Source: Streptomyces kaniharaensis
Lineage (GTDB): Bacteria > Actinomycetota > Actinomycetes > Streptomycetales > Streptomycetaceae
Direction: 5' to 3'
Assembly (NCBI RefSeq): GCF_009569385.1
Contig: NZ_WBOF01000001.1
Span: 3,668,001-3,732,000 of the forward strand
DNA: 64,000 nucleotides
Shown piece after piece: positions 25,831-34,265 of this stretch; position 1 is the stretch's first letter, and every line of letters begins with the position of its first letter. Position numbers and translations under genes: made by a program. A model generated the notes under the pieces. It saw only the letters and a list, made by a program, of their open reading frames with translations, was not told the DNA's origin and searched no databases.

Positions 25831-26844
25831 CTACCCCTGGGGCAGCCGGGCGTAGTGGTAAGTGTGACTGGTCGTGAAGCCGAGTCCGTCATAGAGCGCG
25901 ATCGCACCGGCGTTGTCCGCCTCGACCTGCAGGTAGGCGCCGGTGGCCCCCTCCTCGGCCGCGCGGGCGGCGAGCACCGCCATGACGGCCGTGGCCATCC
26001 CGGCCCGCCGGGCGTACGGCTGGACCTCGATCGCGCCGAAGCAGGCCCACGGCCCGTCGATGACGCAGCGTCCGATGGCCAGCGGCGGCTGACCCGGCGC
26101 GCCGGGCACGGTGGCGAACCAGACCGACGGCCCGCCGTGCAGGACCCGCCGGGCGGCCTCCTCCAGGGCCGGGTCGTCGGTCACCCGCCGGTACAGCGAC
26201 AGCCACGACGCGTCCGCCGTCCGCGACAGCCGCACCTTGTCGTGCCCCGACCCGGTCCGGGCGAGCGCGGCGAGCGGGGCGGTGCGTACCAGCGTGGGGG
26301 CGTACGCCGCCCCCAGCCGGTCGAGTTCGGCCCGCAGCCCGTCCGGCGAGCCGGGCGTGACGACCTCGATCCAGGCGGGCAGCCCGCGCGCCGCGTACCA
26401 GGCCCGGACGGCGGTCAGCGCCTCCGGCAGCGGACGCCCGGGGTCGCCGAGCGCCTGGACGGAGTTGGCACGCCGGGTGAACCCGGCCGAGGCGCGCAGC
26501 GTCCAGTCGCCGAGCGCCTCCTGCTCGACGGCGGGCCAGCCGCGCGCCGCGGTCCGCTGGAGCTCGACGGGCGTGGCGTCGGGCAGCGGGGCGCGCCGGG
26601 CCGGGAAGAGCGGCACGACCTTGCCCGCGACCAGAAGCCGTTCCGCGAACGTGACCGGCTCGCCGGCCCGCGGCGCGATCGTCAATCCGTGATCGTCCCA
26701 CGATGTGAGCACGCCGATCGCGTCACGGAAGACCGGCCGGTCGCCCACGAACCCGCAGACACGCCGGACGGACACGCGTCGTCCCACGTCAGAGCGATCT
26801 ATCCGGACCTCCGGACGCTCCTGGACCGGCCCGCCTGCCCTCAT
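25831..26844 (-). CDS. GNAT-family N-acetyltransferase with N-terminal barrel domain
   Basis: 337 residues; GGAGGTG lies 6 bases before ATG 26844. Residues about 15-80 look like a small beta-barrel (VGRRVSVRRVCGF, GLTIAPRAGEPVTF). A middle GNAT-like part follows, and the C-terminal ~130 residues are a GNAT fold with the acetyl-CoA loop in VQPYARRAGMATAVM and ADNAGAIALYDGLGF near the end. This two-part organisation occurs in a conserved actinobacterial acetyltransferase located next to the fdxA ferredoxin gene. The substrate cannot be inferred. Confidence 0.87.
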   Translation of the reverse strand: MRAGGPVQERPEVRIDRSDVGRRVSVRRVCGFVGDRPVFRDAIGVLTSWDDHGLTIAPRAGEPVTFAERLLVAGKVVPLFPARRAPLPDATPVELQRTAARGWPAVEQEALGDWTLRASAGFTRRANSVQALGDPGRPLPEALTAVRAWYAARGLPAWIEVVTPGSPDGLRAELDRLGAAYAPTLVRTAPLAALARTGSGHDKVRLSRTADASWLSLYRRVTDDPALEEAARRVLHGGPSVWFATVPGAPGQPPLAIGRCVIDGPWACFGAIEVQPYARRAGMATAVMAVLAARAAEEGATGAYLQVEADNAGAIALYDGLGFTTSHTYHYARLPQG

Positions 26845-26975
26845 CGGGGCACCTCCTGTGCATTTGCTGTCCCTGACCCGCGATACTAGGGGCGGGCATC
26901 GACGACGCCGCGCTCACCGCGCACGCGAGCAGAACAGAACGGGCCGCCACGGCCCTTCCGAGGAGGAACGACAGC

Positions 26976-27302
26976 GTGACTTACGTCATCGCGCAGCCTT
27001 GTGTCGACGTGAAGGACAAGGCGTGCATCGAAGAGTGCCCGGTTGACTGCATCTACGAGGGCCAGCGGTCCCTCTACATCCACCCGGATGAGTGTGTCGA
27101 CTGTGGCGCTTGCGAGCCGGTCTGCCCGGTCGAGGCGATCTTCTACGAGGACGACACTCCCGAGGAGTGGAAGGACTACTACAAGGCGAACGTCGAGTTC
27201 TTCGACGACCTCGGTTCGCCCGGTGGCGCCTCGAAGCTCGGCCTGATCGAGCGCGACCACCCGTTCATCGCGGCCCTGCCGCCGCAGAACGCCGACCACT
27301 GA
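26976..27302 (+). CDS. fdxA: 7Fe ferredoxin FdxA
   Basis: 108 residues, GTG start with GAGGAGG upstream. Cysteines at 9, 17, 21 and 25 (CIEECPVDC) and at 40, 43, 46 and 50 (CVDCGACEPVCP) fit one [3Fe-4S] and one [4Fe-4S] cluster. The C-terminal extension (EEWKDYYKANVEFF and SKLGLIERDHPF) is typical of FdxA/FdxC. It is a soluble electron carrier, often paired with oxidoreductases or P450s. It is only 20 bases from dapC and evidently cotranscribed, an arrangement conserved in mycobacteria. Confidence 0.97.
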   Translation: MTYVIAQPCVDVKDKACIEECPVDCIYEGQRSLYIHPDECVDCGACEPVCPVEAIFYEDDTPEEWKDYYKANVEFFDDLGSPGGASKLGLIERDHPFIAALPPQNADH

Positions 27303-27322
27303 CGACTGGTGGCATCTGAGCT

Positions 27323-28474
27323 GTGAGCACCGACAACAGCACGCGCGCGCCGTTCCCGGGTCACCCGGGGGCGGCGCGCCGCGTTTCGGACCTCCTGCCT
27401 GTGTTCCCCTGGGACAAGCTGGAGCCGTACAAGAAGACCGCCCTCGCCCACCCGGGCGGCCTCTGCGACTTCTCGGTGGGCACCCCGGTCGACCCGGTCC
27501 CCGAGGTGATCCAGAAGGCGCTGGCCGCGAACACCGACACGCCCGGCTATCCGACCGTCTGGGGCCCGGTGGAGCTGCGCGAGGCGATCGCCGGCTGGCT
27601 GCACCGCCGCTGCGGCGCCGACATCGGCCCGCAGGCCGTGCTGCCGACGGTCGGCTCCAAGGAGCTGGTGGCCTGGCTGCCGACCCAGCTCGGCCTCGGC
27701 CCGGGCGACCAGATCGCCTACCCGCGGCTGGCCTACCCGACGTACGAGGTGGGCGCGCGGCTGTGCGGCGCGGAGCCGGTCGCCTACGACTCGGTGGACG
27801 AGCTGGACGGCTCGCGTGTGCGCCTGCTCTGGGTGAACTCGCCGTCCAACCCGACCGGCCGGGTGCTGGGCGGGGAGGAGCTGCGCCGCGCGGTCGAGTG
27901 GGCCCGGGAACACCGGGTGCTGCTGGTCAGCGACGAGTGCTACCTGGAGCTGGGCTGGACGGCCGAGCCGGTCTCCGTCCTGCACCCGGACGTCTGCGGC
28001 ACGAGCCACGAGGGCCTGCTGGCCGTCCACTCGCTGTCCAAGCGCTCCAACCTGGCCGGCTACCGCGCCTCCTTCGTGGCGGGCGACCCGGTGGTGGTCA
28101 GGGAGCTGCTGGAGGTGCGCAAGCACGGCGGCATGATCGTGCCCGAGCCCGTCCAGGCGGCGACGATCGCCGCGCTGGCGGACGACACGCACGTCGCCGA
28201 GCAGCGGCAGCGGTACGCGGCCCGGCGCTCGGCGCTGCGGGCGGCGCTGGAGGCCTACGGCTTCCGGATTGAGCACTCCCAGGCGAGCCTCTACCTGTGG
28301 GCGACCCAGGACCGCCCGTGCTGGGAGACCGTGGCCGAGCTGGCCGGGCTGGGCATCCTGGTGGCGCCCGGCGACTTCTACGGTCCGGCCGGTGACCGCT
28401 TCGTCCGGGTCGCGTTCACGGCGACGGACGAGCGGGTCGCCTCGGCCGTGGAACGGCTGAACGCGGCGCGCTAG
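27323..28474 (+). CDS. dapC: Succinyldiaminopimelate transaminase DapC
   Basis: 383 residues, GTG start. Class I/II fold-type I aminotransferase. The PLP lysine is in AVHSLSKRSNLAGYR, the cofactor-ring Asp in LLVSDECYLELGW, and the substrate-binding Asn in NSPSNPTGRV. The start FPWDKLEPYKKTALAHPGG is specific to DapC. It converts N-succinyl-2-amino-6-ketopimelate to N-succinyl-LL-diaminopimelate in lysine and peptidoglycan synthesis. The partner gene dapE lies 2.3 kb downstream. A 16-bp terminator follows directly. Confidence 0.95.
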   Translation: MSTDNSTRAPFPGHPGAARRVSDLLPVFPWDKLEPYKKTALAHPGGLCDFSVGTPVDPVPEVIQKALAANTDTPGYPTVWGPVELREAIAGWLHRRCGADIGPQAVLPTVGSKELVAWLPTQLGLGPGDQIAYPRLAYPTYEVGARLCGAEPVAYDSVDELDGSRVRLLWVNSPSNPTGRVLGGEELRRAVEWAREHRVLLVSDECYLELGWTAEPVSVLHPDVCGTSHEGLLAVHSLSKRSNLAGYRASFVAGDPVVVRELLEVRKHGGMIVPEPVQAATIAALADDTHVAEQRQRYAARRSALRAALEAYGFRIEHSQASLYLWATQDRPCWETVAELAGLGILVAPGDFYGPAGDRFVRVAFTATDERVASAVERLNAAR

Positions 28475-28481
28475 CGGCACG

Positions 28482-28518
28482 GAGAGGGGCCGGTGTCATC
28501 CCGACACCGGCCCCTCTC
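28482..28518. terminator. Bidirectional terminator after dapC
   Basis: Perfect 16-bp stem (28482-28497 with 28503-28518) and 5-nt loop between dapC and the convergent secreted-protein gene. Confidence 0.85.
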
Positions 28519-28535
28519 GCACGTCCGCGGTCGGA

Positions 28536-29288
28536 CTACAGCGCCAGCCCGCTGCCGGTGCCGCCGTTCACGCCGTGCAGCGTGCCGCCGGCCTGGCCGA
28601 GCGCGCCGGTCAGGCCGGACAGCGTGTTGTTCGAGCCGAGGTCGACGCCGCCGAGGCGGTTGGCCGAGCCGTGCTCGGCGAGGCCGAGGACGTCGGTGCC
28701 GTGCAGGCCGGCCGGCAGCTCGCGCTCCACGGAGCCCAGCTTGTCGGTGACCGTGCCGGTGCCGGGGACGGCGCCGGTCAGCTTGTCGGCGCCGGGCAGG
28801 CCCTGGGTGACGGAGCCGGCCGGGGCGAGCCCGTCGACCGGGCCGGCGGCGCCGCAGCGGGTGTCCGCACCCTTGGCGGTGACGGCCTGGCCGAGGTTGC
28901 CGGCCAGCGCGGAGGCGGTCGCCGGGGTGACCGTGGAGAGCTGGCCGGTGGTGATGGCGGTCCGGTCGACCGGGGCGGTCAGCGAGCCGGCCTTCTCCTT
29001 CGCCTCGGAGAGCTGGTTGGTGACGGCAGCGCGGGCCGCGTCGGCCGAGGTCGGTACGCCCGCGGCGACGGTGGTGGCGCCGGTGGCCTCGCCGAGCTGG
29101 TGGGTGGTCTGCTGGAGGCCGGCACCCGCGTCGGTGGTGGCCAGCTGGCCCAGCGGCGCGGCCAGATCGGTCTTGGGCAGGGCGTCGCTGCCCAGGGCGG
29201 ACGCGGAGCCGGCCGCGACCAGCGGGGTCGCTCCGGCCGCCACGAGCAGCGCGGCCTGGGCGATCCGGCGCGTGAGGGGGTGAGACAT
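28536..29288 (-). CDS. Secreted hypothetical protein
   Basis: 250 residues. The N-terminus has Arg-Arg-containing MSHPLTRRIAQAALLV, a hydrophobic core and a probable signal peptidase site after SASA (about residue 31). The mature protein is Ala/Gly/Thr/Leu-rich, without catalytic motifs and with a single cysteine. It ends in Gly-rich LSGLTGALGQAGGTLHGVNGG, and such composition is common in streptomycete surface proteins. GGAGCCCC precedes ATG 29288. The signal peptide is convincing; the function is unknown. It is sometimes called ATP-binding in databases, but I see no Walker motif. Confidence 0.8.
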   Translation of the reverse strand: MSHPLTRRIAQAALLVAAGATPLVAAGSASALGSDALPKTDLAAPLGQLATTDAGAGLQQTTHQLGEATGATTVAAGVPTSADAARAAVTNQLSEAKEKAGSLTAPVDRTAITTGQLSTVTPATASALAGNLGQAVTAKGADTRCGAAGPVDGLAPAGSVTQGLPGADKLTGAVPGTGTVTDKLGSVERELPAGLHGTDVLGLAEHGSANRLGGVDLGSNNTLSGLTGALGQAGGTLHGVNGGTGSGLAL

Positions 29289-29419
29289 GGGGCTCCTCGA
29301 AGGGTCTGGGGGTCCGTCCCGTCCGCCGGGCGGACGACGTGGTTACCGCTTGAGAAGCCAGAAGGTTGCGGCCGGTGCAAGGAAAGTGTCTGACCGACGA
29401 TCGGATCGTATGACCACGG

Positions 29420-29444
29420 TGGCGGCACCCCTCGCCGCCACCGG
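29420..29444 (-). terminator. Possible terminator after lysozyme-like protein gene
   Basis: Perfect 9-bp stem (29420-29428 with 29436-29444), 7-nt loop, downstream of the minus-strand gene ending at 29570 and upstream of the secreted-protein gene. Confidence 0.5.
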
Positions 29445-29569
29445 GAGCCGTGGACGCGGCGCCCGGCAAGGGGAGTGACGGTTCTTCACCCGGGGTCGCC
29501 GGAACGGGCGGCCGGTCCACCGAAGTTGACCGGAATCACCCGTTCGGCGGCAACCCGTACGTCAGTGCG

Positions 29570-30622
29570 TCAGCCCTTGTCGGACGCGGCGAGGGTGACC
29601 TGGACGAGCTTGGTCGACGTCCCGGTCGGCTGCGGCTGCCAGCCGTCCTCCGACTTGGTCTTGCGCCAGATCTTCCCGTCGTAGGCGACCGTCGCGATGC
29701 CCAGCTGCTGGGCCTGGGCGACCGCCCAGTGCGCGACCTCCCAGCCGCTCGCCCGCTCGGCGCTCACGCCGCCGTCGGCCCCGGCGTCGGACGAGGAGGT
29801 CAGCGCGGCGGCGGCCGGGTCCGGGGTCAGCGCGACGGCGTTCTCGGCGCCCTTGATCGTCGACGAGTAGCCGGCGGCCGGGGTGACGGTGCGGCCGAAC
29901 TCGCGGCGCACCCTGTCGGACAGCACCTGGGTGCGGTCCGGGGCCGCGGCCGCAGTGGCGGAGGCGCCCGCGGTGGGCGTCGCCGTGTCGTCCGCGTCCG
30001 GCTTGGTGTAGTCGTGCACCACGCAGGAGAACGAGCCGGGCTCGCGGCCGGCCAGCGCCGAGGTGAGCAGCGTCGCCTTGGTCTCGTGCTTGGCGTACGC
30101 CTGCGGGTAGCCGCTCTTCTGCACCGCCTGCGCCGCGTCGGTCAGCGGCAGCCGGGTGTAGCCGGGCACCTTGACGAGGCCGTCCAGGAACTTGTTGGTC
30201 GCGTAGACCGGGTCCGCGATCTGCTGCGGGGTGCCCCAGCCCATCGACGGACGCTGCTGGAACAGGCCGATCGAGTCCCGGTCGCCGCCCGCGAGGTTGC
30301 GCAGCTTGGACTCCTGCATGGCGGTCGCCAGCGAGATCGCCGTGGCCCGGTCCGGCAGCCCGCGCGAGCGCGCCACCGCCGCTATCGTCGCCGCGTTGGC
30401 GGCCTGCGGGATCTCCAGGGTGCCCTCGCCGGTCGAGGTCTTCACCGAGCAGCCCTCGGCCTCGGTCTGCTGGAAGCCGAACCACCACAGGCCGGCCACG
30501 GCCAGCCCGCCGACCAGCGCGAGGGCGAGCAGCCCGATCAGCACGAGCAGCAGCGCGCGCACCGGGCCGCGGCGGGGGGCCGCCAACTCGTCGCCCAGTT
30601 CCCCGCTCCTTCTCCTGGCCAC
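29570..30622 (-). CDS. Membrane-anchored protein with lysozyme-like segment
   Basis: 350 residues from GTG 30622 with GAGAGGGG 6 bases upstream; an ATG at 30646 is the alternative. A basic N-terminus precedes one membrane segment (LLLVLIGLLALALVGGLAVAGLWWFGF), so most of the protein is outside the cell. The segment around LATAMQESKLRNLAGGDRDSIGLFQQRPSMGWGTPQQI resembles transglycosylase/lysozyme-like domains: a Glu in AMQES and a conserved GLFQQRP. A Thr/Ala-rich linker near 215-235 leads to a C-terminal SH3-like stretch. It may remodel peptidoglycan; catalysis is unproven. Confidence 0.82.
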   Translation of the reverse strand: MARRRSGELGDELAAPRRGPVRALLLVLIGLLALALVGGLAVAGLWWFGFQQTEAEGCSVKTSTGEGTLEIPQAANAATIAAVARSRGLPDRATAISLATAMQESKLRNLAGGDRDSIGLFQQRPSMGWGTPQQIADPVYATNKFLDGLVKVPGYTRLPLTDAAQAVQKSGYPQAYAKHETKATLLTSALAGREPGSFSCVVHDYTKPDADDTATPTAGASATAAAAPDRTQVLSDRVRREFGRTVTPAAGYSSTIKGAENAVALTPDPAAAALTSSSDAGADGGVSAERASGWEVAHWAVAQAQQLGIATVAYDGKIWRKTKSEDGWQPQPTGTSTKLVQVTLAASDKG

Positions 30623-30756
30623 CCGTTGCCCCTCTCGCGCCTGCATGCCTGATCCGACACCGTACCCACTCGGACGGGTGTGCGGCGCCCCCCGGTTGCC
30701 CTTGATCGCGCGTTCCGCGTCACAGGACGACCACACAGGGCACACATCACGCGGAC

Positions 30757-30762
30757 TAGGCT
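30757..30762 (+). promoter_or_regulatory. Leaderless -10 box of dapE
   Basis: TAGGCT 7 bases before ATG 30770, identical in form to the mshB box. Confidence 0.6.
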
Positions 30763-30769
30763 GGCGCTC

Positions 30770-31846
30770 ATGAGCACCTCCGACACGACGCCCCTGGACC
30801 TCACCCTCGACGGCGGCGCGCTGACCGCCCGGCTCGTCGACTTCCCGTCGGTGAGCGGCGACGAGCAGGCGCTCGCCGACGCCGTGGAGGCCGCCCTGCG
30901 CGGCTACCCGCACCTCACCGTCGACCGGTACGGCAACAACGTCGTGGCCCGCACCAACACGGGCCGCGCCGAGCGCGTCCTGCTCGCCGGCCACCTGGAC
31001 ACCGTGCCGATCGCCGACAACCTGCCGTCGTACGTCGACGGGGACCTGCTCTACGGCTGCGGCACCTCGGACATGAAGTCCGGCGTGGCCGTCCAGCTGC
31101 GGCTCGCCGCCACCGTGACCGAGCCCAACCGGGACCTCACCTTCGTGTTCTACGACTGCGAGGAGGTGGAGGCCCACCGCAACGGCCTCGGCCACCTGGC
31201 CAAGGAGCGCCCGGAGTGGCTGGCCGCCGACTTCGCGGTGCTGATGGAGCCGAGCGGCGCCGTCGTCGAGGGCGGCTGCCAGGGCACGCTGCGCGCGCAG
31301 ATCCGGCTCACCGGCGTGCGGGCCCACGCGGCCCGCAGCTGGCTCGGCGACAACGCCATCCACCACGCCGCCGAGGTGCTCGCCCGGCTCGCGACGTACG
31401 AGCCGCGCCGGGTGGAGATCGACGGCCTGGAGTACCGCGAGGGCCTGAACGCCGTCCGGATCGACGGCGGCGTGGCCGGCAACGTCATCCCGGACGAGTG
31501 CGTCGTCACGGTCAACTTCCGCTACGCGCCGGACCGCACCGAGGCGGAGGCGGAGAAGCACGTCCGCGAGGTCTTCGACGGCTTCGAGCTGACCGTCACG
31601 GACTTCGCCCCGGGCGCCCTCCCCGGGCTCTCCCAGCCGGCCGCGCAGGCCTTCCTGGCGGCCACCGGCGGCGAGGCTCGGGCCAAGTTCGGCTGGACCG
31701 ACGTCGCCCGGTTCAGCGCGCTGGGCGTCCCGGCGGTCAACTACGGCCCCGGGGACCCGAACCTCGCGCACAAGCGGGAAGAGCACTGCTCGCTGACCGC
31801 GATCGCGCAGACCGAGGAGCGGCTGCGCGCCTGGCTCACCAGCTGA
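30770..31846 (+). CDS. dapE: Succinyl-diaminopimelate desuccinylase DapE
   Basis: 358 residues. M20 metallopeptidase family. First zinc ligand region GHLDTVP, bridging Asp in GTSDMKSG, catalytic Glu in YDCEEVEA, later ligand in LMEPSG and C-terminal His in REEHCS. It hydrolyses N-succinyl-LL-diaminopimelate to LL-diaminopimelate and succinate. It acts after DapC, encoded 2.3 kb upstream on the same strand. ATG 30770 is chosen because a TAGGCT box stands 7 bases upstream; longer in-frame starts overlap that promoter. A 10-bp hairpin terminator follows. Confidence 0.96.
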   Translation: MSTSDTTPLDLTLDGGALTARLVDFPSVSGDEQALADAVEAALRGYPHLTVDRYGNNVVARTNTGRAERVLLAGHLDTVPIADNLPSYVDGDLLYGCGTSDMKSGVAVQLRLAATVTEPNRDLTFVFYDCEEVEAHRNGLGHLAKERPEWLAADFAVLMEPSGAVVEGGCQGTLRAQIRLTGVRAHAARSWLGDNAIHHAAEVLARLATYEPRRVEIDGLEYREGLNAVRIDGGVAGNVIPDECVVTVNFRYAPDRTEAEAEKHVREVFDGFELTVTDFAPGALPGLSQPAAQAFLAATGGEARAKFGWTDVARFSALGVPAVNYGPGDPNLAHKREEHCSLTAIAQTEERLRAWLTS

Positions 31847-31857
31847 GCCGCCGCGGT

Positions 31858-31882
31858 GGGCGGCCGGTCCCGCCGGCCGCCC
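31858..31882 (+). terminator. Terminator after dapE
   Basis: Perfect 10-bp stem (31858-31867 with 31873-31882), 5-nt loop, 11 bases after the stop codon. Confidence 0.7.
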
Positions 31883-31953
31883 GCACCTGAACGCCGTCTT
31901 CCGGTCGCCCAACCGTCCTTCCCCTGTTGCCTGAAAACGGGGATCGGCGGGCG

Positions 31954-31959
31954 TAGGGT
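31954..31959 (+). promoter_or_regulatory. Leaderless -10 box of LOG-family gene
   Basis: TAGGGT 6 bases before ATG 31966. Confidence 0.6.
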
Positions 31960-31965
31960 TTCGTC

Positions 31966-32775
31966 ATGACAGGCACAGGAGACGACAAGCACTACGGACA
32001 CGGCCCCGAACAGGTCGGCGTGCCGCGGAAGAAGAAGGCCTGGCCCGAGAAGCAGAAGGGCCCGGTGCTGGTGCGCCGGGACCAGGTCGGCACCAGTACG
32101 ACGGACCAGCGCCTGCTGGACACCACCGGGCCGACCGACTGGCTGCACACCGATCCGTGGCGGGTGCTGCGGATCACCTCCGAGTTCGTCGAGGGCTTCG
32201 GCGCCCTCGCCGAACTCCCGCCCGCGATCAGCGTCTTCGGCTCCGCCCGGACCCCGGCCGACTCGCCCGAGTACGAGGCCGGCGTGGCCATCGGCCGGGC
32301 GCTCGCCGAAGCCGGCTACGCGGTGATCACCGGCGGCGGCCCGGGCGCGATGGAGGCCGCCAACCGCGGTGCCACCGAGGCCGGTGGCCTCAGCGTCGGC
32401 CTCGGGATCGAGCTGCCCTTCGAGCAGGGGCTGAACGAGTTCGTCGACCTCGGGCTGAACTTCCGTTACTTCTTCGTCCGCAAGACGATGTTCGTGAAGT
32501 ACGCCCAGGGGTTCGTGGTGCTGCCCGGCGGGCTGGGCACTCTGGACGAGCTGTTCGAGGCGCTCACCCTGGTGCAGACGAAGAAGGTCACCCGGTTCCC
32601 GGTGATCCTCTTCGGCAGCGCCTACTGGGGCGGCCTCTTCGAGTGGCTCAAGAACACCCTGGTCGCGCAGGGCAAGGCGGCCCCGCACGACCTGGAGCTG
32701 TTCCACATCACCGACGAGATCGACGAGGTCGTGAAGATCCTCGCCGACGCCCGCCGCCCGGCCGACGAGATCTAG
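31966..32775 (+). CDS. LOG-family (TIGR00730) Rossmann-fold protein
   Basis: 269 residues. An N-terminal extension of about 80 residues rich in Lys precedes the Rossmann core. Family motifs are ISVFGSAR, TGGGPGAMEAANRGA, and the hallmark PGGLGTLDE with the catalytic-type Glu. Members characterised elsewhere are cytokinin-activating phosphoribohydrolases that release nucleobase from nucleoside monophosphates. Older annotation as lysine decarboxylase is wrong for this fold. It stands between dapE and folP exactly as Rv1205 does in M. tuberculosis. Confidence 0.93.
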   Translation: MTGTGDDKHYGHGPEQVGVPRKKKAWPEKQKGPVLVRRDQVGTSTTDQRLLDTTGPTDWLHTDPWRVLRITSEFVEGFGALAELPPAISVFGSARTPADSPEYEAGVAIGRALAEAGYAVITGGGPGAMEAANRGATEAGGLSVGLGIELPFEQGLNEFVDLGLNFRYFFVRKTMFVKYAQGFVVLPGGLGTLDELFEALTLVQTKKVTRFPVILFGSAYWGGLFEWLKNTLVAQGKAAPHDLELFHITDEIDEVVKILADARRPADEI

Positions 32776-32827
32776 CCGGCCGACGGGATCCGGCCGGCGG
32801 GCGGGATCCGAGCGTCTCCGGGAGGTG

Positions 32828-33691
32828 TCACGACAGCCCCCGGCGGGCGACCGCCGGGGGCCGGGTGCCGCGGATCGAGGCGACCATGTCCAGCACCTGC
32901 CGGGTCTCCGCGACCTGGTGCACCCGGTAGACCCGGGCGCCCAGCCAGGCCGAGACCGCGGTGGTCGCCAGGGTGCCGAGCAGCCGCTCGTCCACCGGCC
33001 TGTCGAGCGTCTCGCCGACGAAGTCCTTGTTGGACAGCGAGACCAGTACCGGGAAGCCGGTCGCGGTCATCTCCGGCAGCCGCCGGGTCGCCTCCAGCGA
33101 GTGCCGGGTGTTCTTGCCGAAGTCGTGCCCCGGGTCGATGATCACCGCGTCCCGCCGCACGCCGAGCTCCACCGCGCGCTCGGCCAGCCCGACGGTCACC
33201 CGCAGGATGTCCGCCATCACGTCCTCGTAGCCGACCCGGTGCGGCCGGGTGCGCGGCTCGGCGCCGCCCGCGTGGGTGCAGACCAGCCCCACGTCGTGCC
33301 GGGCGGCGACCTCGGCGAGCTTCGGGTCCACCCCGCCCCAGGCGTCGTTCAGCAGGTCGGCGCCCGCCTCGCACACCGCCTCGCCGACCTCGTGCCGCCA
33401 GGTGTCCACGCTGATCACCGCCTCGGGGTGGCGCTTGCGCAGCTCGGCCACGAACGGCACGGTGCGGCGCAGCTCCTCCTCGACCGTGACCTCGTCGCCG
33501 GGCCCGGCCTTCACCCCGCCGACGTCCAGGATCGCCGCGCCCTCGGCCATCGCGCGGTCGGCGGCGGCGAACGCGGCCTCGTCCGCGAAGGTCGCGCCCC
33601 TGTCGAAGAACGAGTCCGGGGTCCGGTTGACGATCGCCATGATCACCAGCTCGTCGTCACCGAACTCCCGCGGTCCCAGGCGCAGCACCAC
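32828..33691 (-). CDS. Dihydropteroate synthase paralogue (FolP2-like)
   Basis: 287 residues from GTG 33691, preceded by GGAGGAG. TIM-barrel pterin-binding fold: the first DHPS signature is intact (IVNRTPDSFFDRG, Asn22) as is the barrel Asp in ISVDTWRHEV. However, the ESTRPG loop of true DHPS is GVKAGPG here (residues 59-65). The SRKxF segment that binds the sulfa/pABA side is SNKDF. The same replacements mark mycobacterial FolP2, which does not replace FolP1. It is therefore probably not a functional dihydropteroate synthase; its reaction is unknown. The 3' end of the gene contains an 11-bp hairpin (32836-32861). Confidence 0.88.
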   Translation of the reverse strand: MVLRLGPREFGDDELVIMAIVNRTPDSFFDRGATFADEAAFAAADRAMAEGAAILDVGGVKAGPGDEVTVEEELRRTVPFVAELRKRHPEAVISVDTWRHEVGEAVCEAGADLLNDAWGGVDPKLAEVAARHDVGLVCTHAGGAEPRTRPHRVGYEDVMADILRVTVGLAERAVELGVRRDAVIIDPGHDFGKNTRHSLEATRRLPEMTATGFPVLVSLSNKDFVGETLDRPVDERLLGTLATTAVSAWLGARVYRVHQVAETRQVLDMVASIRGTRPPAVARRGLS

Positions 33692-33818
33692 CGATGTCTC
33701 CTCCACAGCTCCCGCGGGTGCGATGATGGCCCCCGGCCTCACTGGGGACCATGCTGTCATGATCAGCTGGGTCCGGGCACTTCGTAACAGACCGGCCGGG
33801 AAGTCTGGAGGACAGCTC

Positions 33819-34265
33819 GTGTTCTGGGTGATCGTGGCCGCCATGGCCGTGGTGGTCGGCGGCGCCGCGCTGGTGGCGCTCGGCGGCGGCGGCTCGATGC
33901 CGGAGGCCGTGCAGGACCGCATCTCCGCGCGGCTGCCGCAGGACCGCCCGATCGGCAAGACCGACGTGGACGACCTGCGCCTGCCGATGGCCGTCCGCGG
34001 CTACCGGATGGACGAGGTGGACGACGTCCTGGACCGGCTCGGCGCCGAACTCGCCCACCGCGACTCGCGGATCGCCGAACTGGAGGCCGCCGCCCACCTG
34101 CGCGGCGCGGTCGAGGCCACCACCGGCCCGGACACCGGAGCCGAACCCCTGCCCGGCCTGGAGGAGTTCGCGAAGGTGGTCGAACCGGCCGAGGAGCCGA
34201 CAGGGCCGACGGACTCGAAGGAGCCCGAGGCGCCCGAGGACGCGAAGCCGGTGAAGGACCAGTGA
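33819..34265 (+). CDS. DivIVA-domain membrane-anchored protein
   Basis: 148 residues from GTG 33819 (GGAGG 7 bases upstream). ATG 33759 in frame is the alternative and would add 20 residues. One N-terminal membrane segment (FWVIVAAMAVVVGGAALVAL) is followed by DVDDLRLPMAVRGYRMDEVDDVLDRLGAELAHRDSRI. That is the short DivIVA-type motif predicted to start a coiled coil. The tail is acidic and Pro/Glu-rich. It corresponds by position and features to Rv1209. Possibly a polar or septal scaffold; not proven. GTGA overlap with tag shows coupling. Confidence 0.85.
   Translation: MFWVIVAAMAVVVGGAALVALGGGGSMPEAVQDRISARLPQDRPIGKTDVDDLRLPMAVRGYRMDEVDDVLDRLGAELAHRDSRIAELEAAAHLRGAVEATTGPDTGAEPLPGLEEFAKVVEPAEEPTGPTDSKEPEAPEDAKPVKDQ

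Noticed and set aside
29570..31912. 780-codon minus-strand open frame that includes the lysozyme-like protein
   Set aside because: The upstream half is antisense to dapE and lacks protein character. A GTG with a ribosome site at 30622 gives a complete 350-residue protein.
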